Origin: Cryomorphaceae bacterium 1068 | GTDB taxonomy: Bacteria; Bacteroidota; Bacteroidia; Flavobacteriales_D; Cryomorphaceae | Reading direction: 5' to 3' | Length of the DNA: 64,000 nucleotides | NCBI GenBank assembly: GCA_027214385.1 | Contig: JAPVXR010000008.1 | Location: 1-64,000 of the forward strand | Part shown: piece after piece, positions 42,148 through 50,040 of the stretch | How the letters are laid out: the number at the start of each line of letters is the position of its first letter | How positions within the stretch are numbered: the stretch's first letter is position 1 | Notes under the pieces: model-generated | The model's input: the letters and a program-made list of their open reading frames with translations, nothing else | Told to the model about the DNA's origin: nothing | Databases searched by the model: none | Position numbers and translations under genes: made by a program

Positions 42148-42753
42148 GTGGCAAGGTTAAAATCTTTCTTTCAAAAAGGTCAAATTGAGGCCGGGTGCGA
42201 CGAAGCCGGGCGAGGGTGTTTAGCCGGGCCGGTGGTAGCTGCAGCCGTGATTCTTCCCAAAAGATGGAATCATTCGCTTCTGAATGACTCCAAAAAGTTG
42301 ACGGAGAGCCAAAGAATGAAGGTGAGAGAAGCCATCTTAAAAGAGGTTGAATACCAATCTGTAGGGGTGTGTAGCCACGAGGAAATTGACGAAATCAATA
42401 TCTTAAATGCATCTTTTTTGGCGATGCATAGAGCCTTAGATGGTTTGCCAAAACTGCCTGATTGCATATTAGTGGATGGAAACCGCTTTAATCCTTATCA
42501 ATCGATCAATCATTTTTGCATTATCAAAGGTGACGGCATCTACAAGAGTATTGCAGCCGCATCGGTTTTGGCCAAAACACATCGAGATGCCTTGATGATA
42601 GACTTGCATCGTGAGCATCCTGAGTACGGATGGGATCGCAATAAGGGCTACCCAACAAAAAGCCATCGATTGGCTATTGCAGAGATTGGGGCCTCACAAT
42701 ACCATCGCATGTCTTTTGCACTGCTACCAAGGGAGGTAAGAAAAGCTACATAA
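42148..42753 (+). CDS. rnhB: Ribonuclease HII
   Basis: The 201-residue protein (GTG 42148; an ATG six codons earlier at 42130 is possible) carries CDEAGRGCLAGPVVAAAVIL, with the first Asp-Glu pair of the active site, NDSKKLTESQR, CILVDGNRF with a further Asp, and KGDGIYKSIAAASVLAKTHRD. The end YGWDRNKGYPTKSH is characteristic. It removes ribonucleotides embedded in DNA and RNA-DNA hybrids. The start choice follows the promoter-box position and the family's usual length. Confidence 0.95.
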   Translation: MARLKSFFQKGQIEAGCDEAGRGCLAGPVVAAAVILPKRWNHSLLNDSKKLTESQRMKVREAILKEVEYQSVGVCSHEEIDEINILNASFLAMHRALDGLPKLPDCILVDGNRFNPYQSINHFCIIKGDGIYKSIAAASVLAKTHRDALMIDLHREHPEYGWDRNKGYPTKSHRLAIAEIGASQYHRMSFALLPREVRKAT

Positions 42754-42843
42754 CTACTGTTCACATTTACCTGTTTAAAGGGGGAGTGATAATATCGAAT
42801 CATTGCATAAAGCCTACTTAACTTTACACCAAATGCTGTATTT

Positions 42844-45579
42844 GTGCTGAGAAAAATCTTAAACGTTTTAATATTGGGCGGACTTGTCGCTATTGCCTTC
42901 TACTGGTTTTATCGAGATTTTGAGAAGCCTCTAGCAGATGATTTTGATACCTTATCAGCTATACCACAAACTGCTGCTGTAATTTTTGAATCTCAGGATT
43001 TAACTGAGGTATGGCGTGATCTCTCTTCCAAGAGTTTGGTCTGGAGTGAATTACAAGCAACTGACTACTTTTTCCGTTTGAATGATTTGGGGCAGATTTT
43101 GGATAGCTTGATCAGAAGTGATTCCAAATTACGCGGACTCTTGGCCTCAAAACCGATAGCTGTTTCTGCTCATATGACGGGAGGTCAGGAGTACGGTTTT
43201 CTATTTGCCATGCAGCTGGATTTGGACATTGCTCAAAATGAAGTTCACAAGGCATTGGAGAGCACTTTTCGGACCACGGAATTCGAGTCAAGGGTGTATG
43301 ACGGAGAGAACGTCAACTCCTTCTTATCGCCATTTTTTGATGGAAGGATGTTTTATTTTATCAAGAATGAACTTCTGGTATTTAGCCTCTCTGAAGTGCT
43401 GGCAGAGGAGTCCGTGAGAACCTTGGTTCAGAATGCTTCTGTTCTTGGTCAAAAACAATTTAATGCTGTGAGAGAGACCATTGATGATGGCGCAAGAGCT
43501 CATTTGTACCTGAACTACGAACAGTTCAAACCCATCATAAGTCAGTACGCTTCCTCACAAAGTCAACAAGTCGACTTTTTTAATCAGCCTTTTGCGGATT
43601 GGTCGGCACTCGATTTTTCAATTGAGAACGATGCGATTTACCTGAATGGATTCGTAGTTGCCAGCGATAGCTCTCGAGCTTGGCTGGATGCATTTTCTTC
43701 ACAAGAGCCACCTAGGATTGAGCTTTTCAAGTTTCTCCCGTCAAATACGGCATACTTTGCCTTTTTGGGGTATGGAGATTACAGCGCATACCGAATAGAG
43801 AAACGGAAAAAACTTGAAAAAAACGGGAGCTTATTCAAGCATGACAGCTCAATTCAAAAGTTTAATACGGCTTGTAATTGCGATGCCGAAAATCTTGGAG
43901 CTTCTTGGATTGAAGGGCAAGCCATTGCTTTTATTACAGAACCTTCTTCCAAAGAATACGATCAAAATATGTTTGCCATTTTCGAGCCGAACGATTCCGA
44001 AAGTGCCGAAGAGATGTTGAAGGAGTTTGCCACCGCAATGGATGACTTGGAGGAATCAGAGTTTGAAAAGAAGAAATACTTTAGACTTCCTGTTGGCGAT
44101 TTTTACGGAACTGCGGTAGGAAGCGCCTTCGGCGGCCTGGTAGATCCATATGTGGTGAGACTTGAAGATGCCATAGTTATGGCCAACTCTGAGAATGCCA
44201 TCAGAAATTACCTTTCCACCATTCAGTCAGGTCGCTCCTTTCTTGAGACGGAAGAATACGACGATTTACGTGAGCATCTTTTTACGGATGCCCATTTCAT
44301 TTTGTACAGCTCGCTGGCTAAAAGTCCTTCGATATTTGGGAATATCCTGGATGAGAAATTTGCCGGAAATATTGAAAGCCAAACCGAGGTATTGCGAAAC
44401 TTCAAATCATTCGCTTATCAGATCAGTCATTCTACAGGCGACCTGTTTTACAACAACATTTACCTCAAGCAGGGTTCTGATTACAAAAAGGAGACAGGGA
44501 CACTGTGGGAAGTGAAACTGAAGGCGGAAGTCAAAGGGAAAACACACTTGGTCAAGAACCACTATACAGGCGTTTTGGAAACCGTGGTTCAAGATATGAA
44601 CAATAGGATCTACCTGATCTCCAGTAATGGGAAGGTCGTTTGGGAAACAACTTTGGATGGTCCGATTCAGGGAAGTATAAAGCAAGTGGACGTTTACAAG
44701 AACAAGAAACTCCAAATGCTTTTCAACACCCCCAATAGAGTGTATTTGCTCGATCGGAATGGAAACGCAGTCGAGTCATTTCCTGTGGAGTTAAAATCTC
44801 CTGCCACAGCAGAAGTAAGTGTTGCGGATTACGACAATAGTCGTGATTACAGAATTTTTATTCCGACAGAGACCGAAAGGATTCTGTGCTTTGATTCTTA
44901 TGGCAAAACTGTTGAAGGATGGAATTATACCGGGGGCTCGGGCGAGGCCATTCTTCCCGTTGAACACTTGAGAATTAAGAGGAAAGACTACCTATTTACC
45001 TTGACTCAAGGTGGAGATATTTTGCTTCTGAATAGAAAAGGAGAGCCCCGACATAAGGTTTCTCAAAAAGCTGAGGGCTTTGTCATGGGCGGCTATAAGC
45101 TCGATATTGGTTCGAAAATCACCAATTCCTCACTGTACTTTGCCGATTCGTTAGGGACGGCATTCAGGCTCGGGTTTGGCGATAGTCTGGAGAAACTGCA
45201 GCCGCGACCCCAAAACTCTTCTTCCTATTTCTTTGCTAAAGTTGATGTAGACGAGTTTATGGATTTCGGTTTTCTCTACAATCAGTCCTTTGCTGCGTTT
45301 AGCTTTCAGGGTGACATCTTATTTGATACCGATCTGCCTCAAAGCAACTTTGATCAAATGGCTATTCATCGATCAGGAAGAAGCAATTTCTTTAGCGTTC
45401 TCAATTCTCTTCAAAATCAAGTTTACTTGTTTGATGAAAATGGTCAGGCTATTCCCGGATTTCCCGTGTTCGGATCAACAATCCCTTCTGTGGGAGATAT
45501 CAACTTGGACGGGTTTGCCAATATGGTAACAACAGGAAAGGACGGCTATGTATACGCCTATTCTATAGAGCAGGATTAA
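42844..45579 (+). CDS. Large membrane-anchored protein, DUF3352-like with C-terminal propeller
   Basis: A GTG start gives 911 residues. One N-terminal membrane helix (about 5-24) anchors the protein. Residues about 35-560 look like the DUF3352 type of exported protein: an opening LSAIPQTAAVIFESQDL, then repeated segments on feature-size comparison such as YFAFLGYGDYSAY and VRLEDAIVMANSENAIRNYLSTIQSG. From about 560 a beta-propeller with PQQ-like blades follows (NRIYLISSNGKVVWETTLDGPI, NRVYLLDRNGNAVESFPV, ILLLNRKGEPRHKVS, NQVYLFDENGQAIPGFPV). It ends VGDINLDGFANMVTTGKDGYVYAYSIEQD. No enzyme motif is visible. It could be an envelope scaffold or sensor. It shares TTAA with the convergent efp. 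Confidence 0.65.
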   Translation: MLRKILNVLILGGLVAIAFYWFYRDFEKPLADDFDTLSAIPQTAAVIFESQDLTEVWRDLSSKSLVWSELQATDYFFRLNDLGQILDSLIRSDSKLRGLLASKPIAVSAHMTGGQEYGFLFAMQLDLDIAQNEVHKALESTFRTTEFESRVYDGENVNSFLSPFFDGRMFYFIKNELLVFSLSEVLAEESVRTLVQNASVLGQKQFNAVRETIDDGARAHLYLNYEQFKPIISQYASSQSQQVDFFNQPFADWSALDFSIENDAIYLNGFVVASDSSRAWLDAFSSQEPPRIELFKFLPSNTAYFAFLGYGDYSAYRIEKRKKLEKNGSLFKHDSSIQKFNTACNCDAENLGASWIEGQAIAFITEPSSKEYDQNMFAIFEPNDSESAEEMLKEFATAMDDLEESEFEKKKYFRLPVGDFYGTAVGSAFGGLVDPYVVRLEDAIVMANSENAIRNYLSTIQSGRSFLETEEYDDLREHLFTDAHFILYSSLAKSPSIFGNILDEKFAGNIESQTEVLRNFKSFAYQISHSTGDLFYNNIYLKQGSDYKKETGTLWEVKLKAEVKGKTHLVKNHYTGVLETVVQDMNNRIYLISSNGKVVWETTLDGPIQGSIKQVDVYKNKKLQMLFNTPNRVYLLDRNGNAVESFPVELKSPATAEVSVADYDNSRDYRIFIPTETERILCFDSYGKTVEGWNYTGGSGEAILPVEHLRIKRKDYLFTLTQGGDILLLNRKGEPRHKVSQKAEGFVMGGYKLDIGSKITNSSLYFADSLGTAFRLGFGDSLEKLQPRPQNSSSYFFAKVDVDEFMDFGFLYNQSFAAFSFQGDILFDTDLPQSNFDQMAIHRSGRSNFFSVLNSLQNQVYLFDENGQAIPGFPVFGSTIPSVGDINLDGFANMVTTGKDGYVYAYSIEQD

Positions 45580-46142
45580 TCCTTAACTCGCTCGTTGTAC
45601 TCTCCTTTCCTGGTATCAACTTTGATTTTATCTCCGATGTCGATGAAAAGTGGTACGCGAATTTCAGCGCCTGTATCAATTGTAGCGGGCTTCATGGTAT
45701 TCGTTGCCGTATCTCCTTTTACTCCCGGCTCAGTGTAGGTAACTGTGGCTTCAATAAAAGATGGAAGCTCAACTGATAAAGGAGTCTCGTCATCGGCATT
45801 GAAGATAACCGTCACAACCATTTCCTCCTGCAGATACTCAGGCTGCTCCAACATGTGCTTATTTAAGAAGATTTGCTCGAACGTATCGGTATGCATGAAA
45901 TGATATCCATTCTCCTCTTCGTACAGGTACTGGTAAGGTCTGTGCTCAATTCTAACCGGATCAATACTATGCCCTGCAGAAAAGGTGTGATCTACTACTT
46001 TTCCGTTTTCGAGATTTTTAAGCTTCGTCCGAACGAAAGCAGGACCTTTTCCAGGTTTTACGTGTTGAAATTCTACGATGAAGAACAATTTGCCATTGTG
46101 TCGGATGCAAAGTCCGTTTCTTATATCAGAGGTATTCGCCAT
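45576..46142 (-). CDS. efp: Translation elongation factor P
   Basis: The 188-residue EF-P has three beta-barrel domains. The tip loop HVKPGKGPAFVRTKLKNL carries Lys32 at the position that is modified in many bacteria; Pro30 and Gly31/Gly33 surround it. The C-terminal domain ends VDTRKGEYNERVKD with the family's GDKIKVDTRKGEY. It rescues ribosomes stalled on polyproline. No EpmA or EpmB gene is nearby, so the state of Lys32 is unknown. It is last in the lipid A cluster and has a TATTTTTG box 17 bases before its ATG, so it can be expressed independently. Confidence 0.97.
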   Translation of the reverse strand: MANTSDIRNGLCIRHNGKLFFIVEFQHVKPGKGPAFVRTKLKNLENGKVVDHTFSAGHSIDPVRIEHRPYQYLYEEENGYHFMHTDTFEQIFLNKHMLEQPEYLQEEMVVTVIFNADDETPLSVELPSFIEATVTYTEPGVKGDTATNTMKPATIDTGAEIRVPLFIDIGDKIKVDTRKGEYNERVKD

Positions 46143-46159
46143 TTGTCTTGTATTTGAGC

Positions 46160-46167
46160 CAAAAATA
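46160..46167 (-). promoter_or_regulatory. -7 promoter box of efp
   Basis: TATTTTTG on the minus strand, identical to the rpmH -7 box, lies 17 bases before the efp ATG and just after the ABC ATPase gene. It would let efp be transcribed apart from the lpx genes. Confidence 0.5.
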
Positions 46168-46172
46168 GAAAA

Positions 46173-46802
46173 TTAGATAGGCTTGAATTTCTCAATTTCA
46201 ATTTTTTCATCACAAAAGAAGTATTCGTCCTCTTGTTGATTCGAAGCTACGAGTATTATTCTGTCCATTCGGAATTCTTCAATAGTGCTTCGGTACCAAT
46301 CAATTGCTTTTCGGTCCAGATTGCTCGTAGGCTCATCAAAGTAGATGGCTTTTACATCGCTCATCATTGCTAAACCGATTCTAACGCGCTGCTTCATACC
46401 GGATGAAAAGTATTTGACGGGCTTATCAGCAGCACTTTTGAGATCTATTAGTTCCGAGAAATCAGCTATTGAAATTTTCGGAAGAGCTGGCTTTAGTGAA
46501 AAATGAAACTTGGCTAATTCTTCGAGTGTGAGCTCTTCATAGAGCTCCAAGTATGGCGCGCATATGCTGAAATACTTGTATGCTTCTGATTGTTTTATGT
46601 TTTTGCCGTCAAATTGATAGGCGATTTCTCCCGAGCTGAGAGGGGCGTAGCCAAAAACAGATCTGAGCGCCGTGCTTTTTCCCGATCCGTTTCCACCTAA
46701 AATAACCGTTGCACTTCCCGATCGAAATGTCGCGCTGAGATTCTTAAAAATCCACTCGCTGTTGTAGCGCTTTCCGGCTTTCTTGAGATCAATCTCAAAC
46801 AT
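46173..46802 (-). CDS. Stand-alone ABC-type ATPase in the lipid A cluster
   Basis: The 209 residues form a single nucleotide-binding domain. Walker A is GGNGSGKST at 36-44, the signature FSSGMKQR near 135, Walker B AIYFDEPTSNLD near 155. The Q-loop region (ICAPYLELYEEL) has Ala-Pro where Gln is usual, and the switch His is replaced in VASNQQEDE. No permease gene is adjacent. It is closest in style to CcmA-like or gliding-type ATPases. It overlaps lpxA by eight bases, so it is translationally coupled to lipid A synthesis. Partner and cargo unknown; the missing switch histidine may mean altered hydrolysis. Confidence 0.8.
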   Translation of the reverse strand: MFEIDLKKAGKRYNSEWIFKNLSATFRSGSATVILGGNGSGKSTALRSVFGYAPLSSGEIAYQFDGKNIKQSEAYKYFSICAPYLELYEELTLEELAKFHFSLKPALPKISIADFSELIDLKSAADKPVKYFSSGMKQRVRIGLAMMSDVKAIYFDEPTSNLDRKAIDWYRSTIEEFRMDRIILVASNQQEDEYFFCDEKIEIEKFKPI

Positions 46803-47577
46803 CTTGAAGTCCCTTCATAATTCCCTTGTCGGAAGAGCGTATGAAGGAGATAATTTGTTTTACCTCGTCAATTTCAGGTACTTGTTCTTCTACCATTTCA
46901 ATACCGCGACTCAAATTGCGGTTTTGAATGTAGATTAAGCGGTAAGTGTCTTGGATTGCACTGATGACCTTTTCGTCAAAGCCTCGTCGCTGTAGTCCTA
47001 TAGAATTAACTCCTGCGTAAGACAGTGGCTCCCGAGCTGCTTTAACAAATGGAGGCACATTTTTTCGAACCAGCGATCCGCCTGCAATAAAGCTGTGCGC
47101 GCCAATGGTGATAAATTGTTGTACGGCTACGACGCCTTCCAAGATGGCATAGTCTTCAATAGTGACATGGCCTGCAATGTTGGCCGAATTCGCTAAAATG
47201 CAATTGTTTCCAACGATGACATCGTGGCCGAGATGTGTGTAAGCCATGAGAAGGGAGTTGTTTCCAACTACCGTTTTACCTCTGTCTACCGTTCCTCGAT
47301 TGATAGTGCAACACTCTCGGATGGTCGTGTTGTCGCCAATTTCCGTAGTGGTGATCTCGCCCTTGTATTTTAAGTCCTGTGGGCGAGCAGAAATAACAGC
47401 TCCCGGAAAGATTTCACAATTCTTTCCAATTCTGGCGCCATCCATTATGGTAACATTGGAATGAATGATTGTTCCGTCACCTATTTCAACATCTCCATGA
47501 ATCGCAGTAAACGGATTGATCTGCACGTTCTCGCCAATGCGAGCGTCAGGGTGAATACTTGTCAATTCGTGAATCAT
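46795..47577 (-). CDS. lpxA: UDP-N-acetylglucosamine acyltransferase
   Basis: This 260-residue left-handed beta-helix enzyme is of normal length. Hexapeptide repeats run from HPDARIGENVQINPF to about residue 185, with the catalytic His in LLMAYTHLGHDVIVGNN and the characteristic IRECCTINRGT. The C-terminal helical part (GLQRRGFDEKVISAIQDTYRLIY) is typical. It catalyses the first step of lipid A synthesis. It overlaps the LpxC/FabZ gene by four bases and the ABC ATPase gene by eight. Confidence 0.97.
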   Translation of the reverse strand: MIHELTSIHPDARIGENVQINPFTAIHGDVEIGDGTIIHSNVTIMDGARIGKNCEIFPGAVISARPQDLKYKGEITTTEIGDNTTIRECCTINRGTVDRGKTVVGNNSLLMAYTHLGHDVIVGNNCILANSANIAGHVTIEDYAILEGVVAVQQFITIGAHSFIAGGSLVRKNVPPFVKAAREPLSYAGVNSIGLQRRGFDEKVISAIQDTYRLIYIQNRNLSRGIEMVEEQVPEIDEVKQIISFIRSSDKGIMKGLQDV

Positions 47578-48974
47578 TTGTCTTTGATAATCTGAGCCAT
47601 AAGTTCTCCTTCACTCACCACTTGGCCGTTGACGTAAGCTGTTCCCTTCATTTGAACAATTCCTCTTCGTATGGGAGAGGTGAGCTTTAGGTGAAATACT
47701 ACAGTGTCTCCCGGGCCTACTTTGCGTTTGAACTTTACAGCATCGATTTTCATAAAATAAGTGCTCCACCTTTCGGGCTCATCGACATTGTGCAATGCCA
47801 AAACACCACCCGCTTGAGCCATGGCTTCTATTTGAAGTACGCCAGGCATCACGGGGTTTCCAGGGAAATGCCCTTGAAAGAAGGGTTCATTGATCGTCAC
47901 ATTCTTAACTCCAACTACTGCGTTCTCATCGAGATCCGTGATCTTATCGATCAGTAAGAAAGGATAACGGTGAGGTAGAATTCCCATGATTTGATTTACA
48001 TCATACACGGGAGTTTTGGTGATGTCAAATTCAGGTCCTTTTTTCTTTTCCTCTTTGATGAGGTTTTTAATGATTTTGCCGAAAGAAACATTTCCCGCAT
48101 GACCTGGTCTGGCAGCGAGAATATGACCTTGAATGGGTTTGCCGACCAAGGCTAAATCACCAACTATATCCAGCAGTTTGTGCCGTGCAGGCTCATTTTC
48201 AAATTGAAGTTTGATCGTATTCAAGACACCGATTCCTTCAACTTTTACATCCAGGTCTTCTTTGCCAAGCATTCGAGCTATTTCCTGATACTCTTCTTGG
48301 GTGCGTTCTTGCTCTACCAGCACGATTGCATTATCAAGATCGCCTCCTTTGATGAGGTTGTTTTTTGCCAAAAACTCCAATTCTCTCAAAAACACGAATG
48401 TGCGGCAGGATGCTATTTCTTTTTGGAATTCACCGATCTCGTACATCGAAGCGTGTTGCGTACCGAGTACAGGTGAATTATAGTCCACCATTACAGTGAT
48501 TCGAAATTCACTGCCCGGAGTCGGAACGGCTAGCATTTCTACATAACCCTTTTCATCCTCGTAGTAGAGATTTTCCTTTAAGGTGAAATAGTCTTTTTCG
48601 GCCTCCTGATCTACAATTCCTACGCGCTGTATGCCTTCTACGAAAGCTTTGGCACTCCCATCCATGATGGGAACTTCAGCTCCGTTTAGTTCAATCAAAG
48701 CATTGTCAATTTCACTTCCGTAGAGCGCCGCTAAGACATGTTCCGTGGTGTTTACGAGTACATCATCTTTCCCGATGGTAGTACCTCGATTAGTTGAAAC
48801 AACATGGTCGAGATCTGCTTTGATTGTTGGCTGCCCTTCTACGTCTACCCGTTTAAAAGCATAGCCGTGATTATCGGGTGCAGGATGGATGGTCATCTCA
48901 ACCTTTTCTCCTGTATGTAGTCCTATTCCTTTGAACTCGAGTTTGCCAGCAAGGGTCTTTTGCTTAGTGCTCAT
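47574..48974 (-). CDS. lpxC/fabZ: Fused UDP-3-O-acyl-GlcNAc deacetylase and 3-hydroxyacyl-ACP dehydratase
   Basis: Two enzymes share one 466-residue chain, as known in Bacteroidota. Residues 1 to about 305 are LpxC, with zinc ligands visible in NTTEHVLAALYG and RHKLLDIVGDLALVG, plus CRTFVFLRELEFL. Residues about 320-466 are FabZ, with ILPHRYPFLLIDKI and the hot-dog active site FFQGHFPGNPVMPGVLQIEAMAQ. The first commits UDP-GlcNAc to lipid A; the second dehydrates 3-hydroxyacyl-ACP for fatty acid synthesis. Fusion links two pathways that compete for the same 3-hydroxyacyl-ACP. It overlaps lpxD and lpxA by four bases each. Confidence 0.97.
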   Translation of the reverse strand: MSTKQKTLAGKLEFKGIGLHTGEKVEMTIHPAPDNHGYAFKRVDVEGQPTIKADLDHVVSTNRGTTIGKDDVLVNTTEHVLAALYGSEIDNALIELNGAEVPIMDGSAKAFVEGIQRVGIVDQEAEKDYFTLKENLYYEDEKGYVEMLAVPTPGSEFRITVMVDYNSPVLGTQHASMYEIGEFQKEIASCRTFVFLRELEFLAKNNLIKGGDLDNAIVLVEQERTQEEYQEIARMLGKEDLDVKVEGIGVLNTIKLQFENEPARHKLLDIVGDLALVGKPIQGHILAARPGHAGNVSFGKIIKNLIKEEKKKGPEFDITKTPVYDVNQIMGILPHRYPFLLIDKITDLDENAVVGVKNVTINEPFFQGHFPGNPVMPGVLQIEAMAQAGGVLALHNVDEPERWSTYFMKIDAVKFKRKVGPGDTVVFHLKLTSPIRRGIVQMKGTAYVNGQVVSEGELMAQIIKDK

Positions 48975-50023
48975 TCGTGGGTTGTTGCTTTGAGGTTTTT
49001 CATTTCTTCTTTTAGTGCCTTGATTTCTTTCATCAAGTCCGGAAGGTTCTTAAATCCGATATAAGATCGTTTAAAGTCACCGATTCCGATAGCAGGTGAG
49101 CCTTGGATAATCTTTCCTTCCTCTTTGATGCTGGTGGCTATTCCGCTTTGAGCGGCAATCTTAACACCATCAGCGATGATCAAATGACCCACAATTCCAA
49201 CTTGGCCGCCGATCATGCAGTTCTTTCCAATTTTGGTAGATCCGGCAATTCCGGTTTGAGCGGCAATTACAGTATTCTCGCCTATCTCCACATTGTGAGC
49301 TATTTGGATGAGGTTATCAATTTTTGCTCCTTTTCGGACAATGGTATGCCCAAGAGTAGCTCTGTCTATCGTTGTGCCGGCACCGATTTCTACATGATCT
49401 TCAATGATCACATTTCCTATCTGCGCTACTTTTTGGTAGTTGTTTTCACTGTTTGGCGCAAAGCCGAATCCATCTCCGCCGATAATCACTCCCGAATGGA
49501 TCACGCAATGTGAACCTAATTCGCAATCAGCTAAAATTCTTGCAGCAGGATGAATCAATGTGCTTTCGCCTAAGCGAGCATTTTGACCTATGTAAGCTTG
49601 AGGAAAAATCTTTGTTCCATCTCCGATTTTTGCACCTGACTCCACCACTACACCATGACCGATGTAAACATCTTTTCCTATTGTGGCAGTGGGATCGATA
49701 AAGGCATTTTCAGAAATACCTTTTCTGTCGTACTTAAATTCGTTGTAAAGTTCGAGAAGCTTCGCAAAACTCCTGTAAGCATCATCGACCTTTACCAAAG
49801 TAAGCCCTTCGGGTAAATTTTTCTCAGGTTCAAAGTCTTTGGAAACGATCACCAGAGAGGCTTTCGTGGTGTAGATAAACTCCTTGTAAGCAGGATTAGC
49901 AAGAAAAGAAAGCGTGTCTTTTTTGCCATCGTCGATTTTACTCAATCCTGATACTTCTGCGTTAATATCTCCAACAACTTCTCCTTCAAGAAGTTGGGCA
50001 ATTTGTGAGGCCGAAAATTTCAT
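48971..50023 (-). CDS. lpxD: UDP-3-O-(3-hydroxyacyl)glucosamine N-acyltransferase
   Basis: The 350 residues include the N-terminal uridine-binding domain (KFSASQIAQLLEGEVVGD to about 95). A hexapeptide beta-helix follows (NAFIDPTATIGKDVYIGHGVVV onward) with catalytic His in DNLIQIAHNVEIGENT. A short C-terminal coiled helix (LPDLMKEIKALKEEMKNL) helps trimerise. It adds the second acyl chain in lipid A synthesis. It lies 17 bases after the HD-domain gene and overlaps lpxC/fabZ by four. Confidence 0.97.
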   Translation of the reverse strand: MKFSASQIAQLLEGEVVGDINAEVSGLSKIDDGKKDTLSFLANPAYKEFIYTTKASLVIVSKDFEPEKNLPEGLTLVKVDDAYRSFAKLLELYNEFKYDRKGISENAFIDPTATIGKDVYIGHGVVVESGAKIGDGTKIFPQAYIGQNARLGESTLIHPAARILADCELGSHCVIHSGVIIGGDGFGFAPNSENNYQKVAQIGNVIIEDHVEIGAGTTIDRATLGHTIVRKGAKIDNLIQIAHNVEIGENTVIAAQTGIAGSTKIGKNCMIGGQVGIVGHLIIADGVKIAAQSGIATSIKEEGKIIQGSPAIGIGDFKRSYIGFKNLPDLMKEIKALKEEMKNLKATTHE

Positions 50024-50040
50024 CGGATCAAATATATAAA

